From Chloroflexota bacterium (GTDB lineage: Bacteria > Chloroflexota > Chloroflexia > Thermobaculales > Thermobaculaceae): a stretch of DNA of 48,179 nucleotides. The stretch is taken from assembly GCA_902810765.1 (NCBI GenBank), contig CADDYR010000003.1, positions 1-48,179 on the forward strand, read 5' to 3'. Shown piece after piece: positions 45,146 through 48,179 of this stretch; within the stretch, counting starts at the first letter, position 1, and the number at the start of each line of letters is the position of its first letter. The position numbers and the translations under genes were made by a program. Under the pieces are notes generated by a model. That model had not been told where the DNA came from. It worked only from the letters and a program-made list of their open reading frames with translations, and ran no database searches.

Positions 45146-45159
45146 ACCCTTCTCCCGAC

Positions 45160-45981
45160 CTACTTCCGGCGCCTGCGGATGTACCGGTCGCTCGGCTTCT
45201 TGCCGCGCGTCCGCACCCCGTGCGCGGGCTTGCCCCACTTCGTCTGTGGCTGGCCGCCGATGGGCGCCTTGCCCTCGCCGCCGCCGTGCGGGTGATCGCG
45301 CGGGTTCATCACGGTGCCGCGCACCTCGGGGCGCCTGCCGAGCCAGCGGGAGCGGCCGGCCTTGCCGATGGACACCAGCTCATGCTCCAGGTTGCCCACC
45401 TGGCCGATCGTCGCCATGCCCTCCTCGCGGACCATCCGCTCCTCCCCCGAGGGCAGGCGCAGCGTCACGTAGCCGCCCTCGCGCGCGACGAGCTGCGCCG
45501 ACTGACCCGCGCTGCGGCCCAGCTGCCCGCCGTGGCCGGCCTTCAGCTCGATGTTGTGCACCTGCGTGCCCAGCGGGATCCTGCTCATCGGCAGCGCGTT
45601 GCCCACGCGGATGTCCGCGTCCGGCCCGCTGATCACCCTGTCCCCCGGCTTCAGCCCGTTCGGCGCGAGGATGTACCGCTTGTCGCCGCTGCTGTACGAG
45701 ACGAGCGCGATCCGGGCCGAGCGGTTCGGGTCGTACTCGATCGCCTTGACGACCCCCGGCACGCCCACGTTGTCGCGCTTGAAGTCCACGATCCGGTAGC
45801 GGCGCTTGTGCCCGCCGCCGCGGTGCCGCACGGTTATCCGGCCGTCGGAGTTACGCCCCGCCCTCTTGCGCACGGGCTCCGTCAGCTTCTTCTCGGGCTC
45901 GGTCTTTGTGATCTCCTCGAACGTCGCGACCGTCATCGTCCGGCGGCCGGGAGACGTCGGTCTGTACTTCCTTATGGGCAT
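45160..45981 (-). CDS. rplB: 50S ribosomal protein L2
   Basis: L2 of 273 residues, at the subunit interface and essential for peptidyl transfer. Blocks: [37 protein letters not shown], and the functional end [22 protein letters not shown] containing the conserved His. Both are intact. ATG 45981. It follows rplW by 25 bases. Confidence 0.98.
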   Translation of the reverse strand: MPIRKYRPTSPGRRTMTVATFEEITKTEPEKKLTEPVRKRAGRNSDGRITVRHRGGGHKRRYRIVDFKRDNVGVPGVVKAIEYDPNRSARIALVSYSSGDKRYILAPNGLKPGDRVISGPDADIRVGNALPMSRIPLGTQVHNIELKAGHGGQLGRSAGQSAQLVAREGGYVTLRLPSGEERMVREEGMATIGQVGNLEHELVSIGKAGRSRWLGRRPEVRGTVMNPRDHPHGGGEGKAPIGGQPQTKWGKPAHGVRTRGKKPSDRYIRRRRK

Positions 45982-46006
45982 CTCGCGCTCACCTGCCTCC
46001 CTCTGC

Positions 46007-46309
46007 CTACACGCCTTCGAACAGCTCTATCCGCTGGCCCTCCGCCAGCTTCACGACCGCCTTCTTGCGACCCTTCGAGCGCCCGACGATCCCCCGGGGG
46101 ATGCCCCGGCGGCGCTTGATCTTCGTCTTGCCGGGCACGTGGATCGTGTTCACCGAGACGACCTTCACGTTGAAGATCTTCTCGACGGCCTCCTTGATCT
46201 CGTGCTTCGTCGCCGTCGGCGCTACCTCGAAGGTGTACTGCCCGTGCTCCATGAGCATGGTGTTCTTCTCGGTGATGACCGGCCGCTTGATGAGCTCGTA
46301 CGGACTCAA
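46007..46309 (-). CDS. rplW: 50S ribosomal protein L23
   Basis: L23 of 100 residues, at the tunnel exit, docking site for trigger factor and SRP. It begins [21 protein letters not shown] and has [31 protein letters not shown]. The start is TTG 46309, overlapping the rplD stop as TTGA, with GGGAGGTGA upstream. Confidence 0.96.
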   Translation of the reverse strand: MSPYELIKRPVITEKNTMLMEHGQYTFEVAPTATKHEIKEAVEKIFNVKVVSVNTIHVPGKTKIKRRRGIPRGIVGRSKGRKKAVVKLAEGQRIELFEGV

Positions 46310-47001
46310 CTGGCCTCACCTCCCGTGTCCTCGCCCTGAGCGGCCGCCTCGGCCTCCCGATACTTCTTGCTCGCGCCCTTGAGCAGGTTCTCCTCGAGGG
46401 GCTGGACCGCCCGTGCATCGAGCAGCAGGTAGTCGTACTTGAGCATGTCCGCCACCCCGAGGTTCGAGGCGTGCACCAGCTTCACGGTCGGCACGTTGCC
46501 GCTCGCGCGCTCGATCGGCTCGCAGCGGCCGTGGGTCGCGATCAGCACCGTGCCACCGTCCACCTGGAGGGCCTTCATCGCCTCGATCATCGCCTTCGTC
46601 CTCGGCTCGATCGAGTCGAGCCCCTCGACGATCCCGAGCGCCTGCTCGCGAGCCTTCTGAGAGAGCGCGGAGCGGATCGCGAGCCGGCGCATCTTGCGGG
46701 GCATCCTCTGCCTGTAGCTGCGCGGGTGGGGTCCGAACACCACGCCCCCGCTCCGAAACTGCGGCGCGCGTATGCTGCCCTGCCTCGCGTGGCCGGTGCC
46801 CTTCTGCCGGTAGGGCTTGCGTCCCCCGCCGCTGACCTGACCGCGCGACCGCGTGTTGTGCGTGCCCAGCCGGGCGTTCGCGAGCTGCCGGACCATCGCC
46901 TGGTGCATCACCGACTCGTTCGGCTCGATGCCGAACACCAGGTCGCTGAGTTCGGCCTGCGAGACGACCTCGCCCTTCAGGTTGTGTACTGGTACCTGCA
47001 C
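46306..47001 (-). CDS. rplD: 50S ribosomal protein L4
   Basis: L4 of 231 residues, with a loop in the exit tunnel and autoregulatory role in E. coli. Core: FGIEPNESVMHQAMVRQLANARLGTHNTRSRG, VSGGGRKPYRQKGTGHARQGSIRAPQFRSGGVVFGP and LLDARAVQPLEENL. The acidic tail [16 protein letters not shown] is extra. GTG 47001 has GGAGA 6 bases upstream. It overlaps rplW. Confidence 0.97.
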   Translation of the reverse strand: MQVPVHNLKGEVVSQAELSDLVFGIEPNESVMHQAMVRQLANARLGTHNTRSRGQVSGGGRKPYRQKGTGHARQGSIRAPQFRSGGVVFGPHPRSYRQRMPRKMRRLAIRSALSQKAREQALGIVEGLDSIEPRTKAMIEAMKALQVDGGTVLIATHGRCEPIERASGNVPTVKLVHASNLGVADMLKYDYLLLDARAVQPLEENLLKGASKKYREAEAAAQGEDTGGEAS

Positions 47002-47022
47002 TTACCGTCTCCGATAGCTGAT

Positions 47023-47649
47023 CTAACGTCCTGCGCGGTCCGACTTCTCGACGACGAGCAGGCCGCCCGCCGCCCCGGGCACGGCTCCCCTCACCAAGAG
47101 CAGGCTCCGCTCGGGGTCCACGCGGACCACCTCGAGCCCCTTCACGGTCACGCGCTCGTTCCCCATCTGCCCAGCCATCCGCTGGCCCTTCCAGATCTTT
47201 CCGGGGTCGGTGCCCGAGCCGATCGAGCCGGGCGCCCGCCACCTGTCGGATTGGCCGTGCGTCTTCGGCCCCCCGCCGAAGCCGTGCCGCTTCACGACGC
47301 CGGCGAATCCCCGGCCCTTCGAGGTGCCGATGACGTCCACCTTGTCGCCCGGCTTGAATATCGAGGCATCGACCGTCTGGCCGCGCTCGACACCCTCGAT
47401 CGAGGGCGCCTTCACCTCGCGCAGGTGGCGCAGCTGGGGCAGGCCCTTGAGGTGGCCACGCTCCGGGCGCTTCAGCTTCCTCGACTCCTCGAAGCCGAGC
47501 TGGACCCCCTCGTACCCGTCGCGCTCGCGCGTCTTGACGAACGTCACGACGCACGGGCCCGCCTGGATGACGGTGACCGGGAGCGCGCGCCCCTGATCGT
47601 CGAACACGCGCGTCATGCCGACTTTTCTGCCTATGATTCCTTCGACCAT
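47023..47649 (-). CDS. rplC: 50S ribosomal protein L3
   Basis: L3 of 208 residues, an assembly initiator reaching the peptidyl-transferase centre. It begins [28 protein letters not shown] and has [29 protein letters not shown] and the loop [29 protein letters not shown] 47649. It follows rpsJ by 10 bases. Confidence 0.97.
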   Translation of the reverse strand: MVEGIIGRKVGMTRVFDDQGRALPVTVIQAGPCVVTFVKTRERDGYEGVQLGFEESRKLKRPERGHLKGLPQLRHLREVKAPSIEGVERGQTVDASIFKPGDKVDVIGTSKGRGFAGVVKRHGFGGGPKTHGQSDRWRAPGSIGSGTDPGKIWKGQRMAGQMGNERVTVKGLEVVRVDPERSLLLVRGAVPGAAGGLLVVEKSDRAGR

Positions 47650-47659
47650 CTCAATCGCC

Positions 47660-47968
47660 CTACAGCTTTATCTCGATGTCCACGCCCGCGGGCAGGTTCA
47701 GGTTCATCAGCTCCGAGATCGTCTGACGGCGCGGCTCGAGCACGTCTATCAGCCGCTTGTGCGTCCGCATCTCGAACTGCTCCTGCGAGTTCTTGTCTAT
47801 GAACGGCGACCTGATCACGCTGAAGCGCTTGATCTCCGTCGGCAGGGGCACCGGGCCCGCGACCTGCGCGCCGGTTCGCTGGGCCGTGTCCACGATCTGC
47901 TGCGCGGACTGGTCCAGGATCTTGTGGTCGTACGCCTTCAGCCGGATGCGTATCTTCTGCTTGGCCAC
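47660..47968 (-). CDS. rpsJ: 30S ribosomal protein S10
   Basis: S10 of 102 residues; also the NusE component of antitermination complexes. It reads [29 protein letters not shown], then [21 protein letters not shown] and [24 protein letters not shown] 47968 has AGGAG 6-7 bases upstream. First gene of the S10 operon, downstream of tuf. Confidence 0.97.
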   Translation of the reverse strand: MAKQKIRIRLKAYDHKILDQSAQQIVDTAQRTGAQVAGPVPLPTEIKRFSVIRSPFIDKNSQEQFEMRTHKRLIDVLEPRRQTISELMNLNLPAGVDIEIKL

Positions 47969-48000
47969 GCTGCTCTCCTGAACAATCGCGCCACCCACGC

Positions 48001-48035
48001 CGGAGGGACGACGCCGGTTTCGCGTCGTCCCTCCG
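48001..48035 (-). terminator. Strong hairpin between tuf and rpsJ
   Basis: A perfect 13-bp stem, CGGAGGGACGACG (48001-48013) with CGTCGTCCCTCCG (48023-48035), and a 9-base loop. There is no T-tract on the minus strand, so it may partly terminate tuf transcription, act as an attenuator, or mark an RNase processing point that sets different levels for EF-Tu and the ribosomal proteins. Confidence 0.5.
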
Positions 48036-48052
48036 TACAGCGAGCGGCCTCG

Positions 48053-48179
48053 CTACCTCAGTATCTCGGTGACCACACCTGCTCCGACAGTGCGGCCTCC
48101 CTCCCGGATGGCGAACCGGAGCCCCTCCTCCACCGCCACGGGCGTGATCAGCTCCACCTCCATGTTCACGTTGTCCCCC
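48053..48179 (-). CDS. tuf: Elongation factor Tu, C-terminal fragment (runs off the window)
   Basis: The last 41 residues of EF-Tu, which delivers aminoacyl-tRNA to the ribosome. Visible text is [41 protein letters not shown] in pieces: the domain 3 strands [30 protein letters not shown] and the family end. The stop is TAG 48053-48055. The 5' part lies beyond the right edge. Its place just before rpsJ is the usual str-S10 junction. Confidence 0.96.
   Translation of the reverse strand, partial: GDNVNMEVELITPVAVEEGLRFAIREGGRTVGAGVVTEILR

Overview
The window is about 48 kb of dense, high-GC bacterial chromosome: short gaps, almost no non-coding DNA, many GTG and TTG starts. Every gene but one has a recognisable family, and the content is core genome. 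I see no transposase, integrase, phage gene, CRISPR array, rRNA or tRNA. AGG (Arg) and ATA (Ile) codons are frequent despite the GC content, a bias often seen in thermophiles. GlgE-pathway genes, PolX, the zinc-ribbon form of S14 and a classical S10-spc-alpha cluster suit a thermophilic or thermotolerant Chloroflexota (Thermomicrobia-like) or a deep Actinomycetota (Rubrobacter-like). The phylum is inference, not proof.

Layout. 1-6352, mostly plus strand: thioredoxin, a CoA-binding protein, the AAA+ ATPase RarA, a convergent FAD oxidoreductase, an aminoglycoside-phosphotransferase-fold kinase, an M20 metallopeptidase and an unrecognised 110-aa protein. 6361-11293, minus: a MoxR ATPase - DUF58 - transglutaminase membrane protein operon. 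11413-16724: PolX (plus) and DnaE (minus), convergent. 16876-19085, minus: a tandem ABC ATPase coupled to a HAD hydrolase. 19306-30217, plus: a six-gene alpha-glucan operon glgE-treS-mak-glgX-glgB-malQ. 30340-48179, minus: a SAM methyltransferase, then in transcription order tuf (partial), the S10 and spc genes, secY-adk-infA-rpmJ, the alpha genes with rpoA, and truA-rplM-rpsI.

How the genes work together. The glucan operon is a complete trehalose-to-glycogen loop: TreS makes maltose, Mak phosphorylates it, GlgE polymerises maltose 1-phosphate, GlgB branches, GlgX debranches and MalQ rearranges oligosaccharides. The ribosomal cluster has the usual order but lacks map between adk and infA; a TATAAT box and a structured leader occupy the gap. 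Several operons use 4-base stop/start overlaps, including TTGA forms, which suggests translational coupling.

Points most worth a second look: truA appears to start at a non-canonical ATC codon and overlaps rplM by 53 bases; adenylate kinase has lost one zinc cysteine; moxR and polX may share a bidirectional promoter; rarA looks leaderless; several TATAAT boxes sit between short inverted repeats; and tandem hairpins lie between malQ and the methyltransferase gene. I did not find a clearly new multi-gene system.
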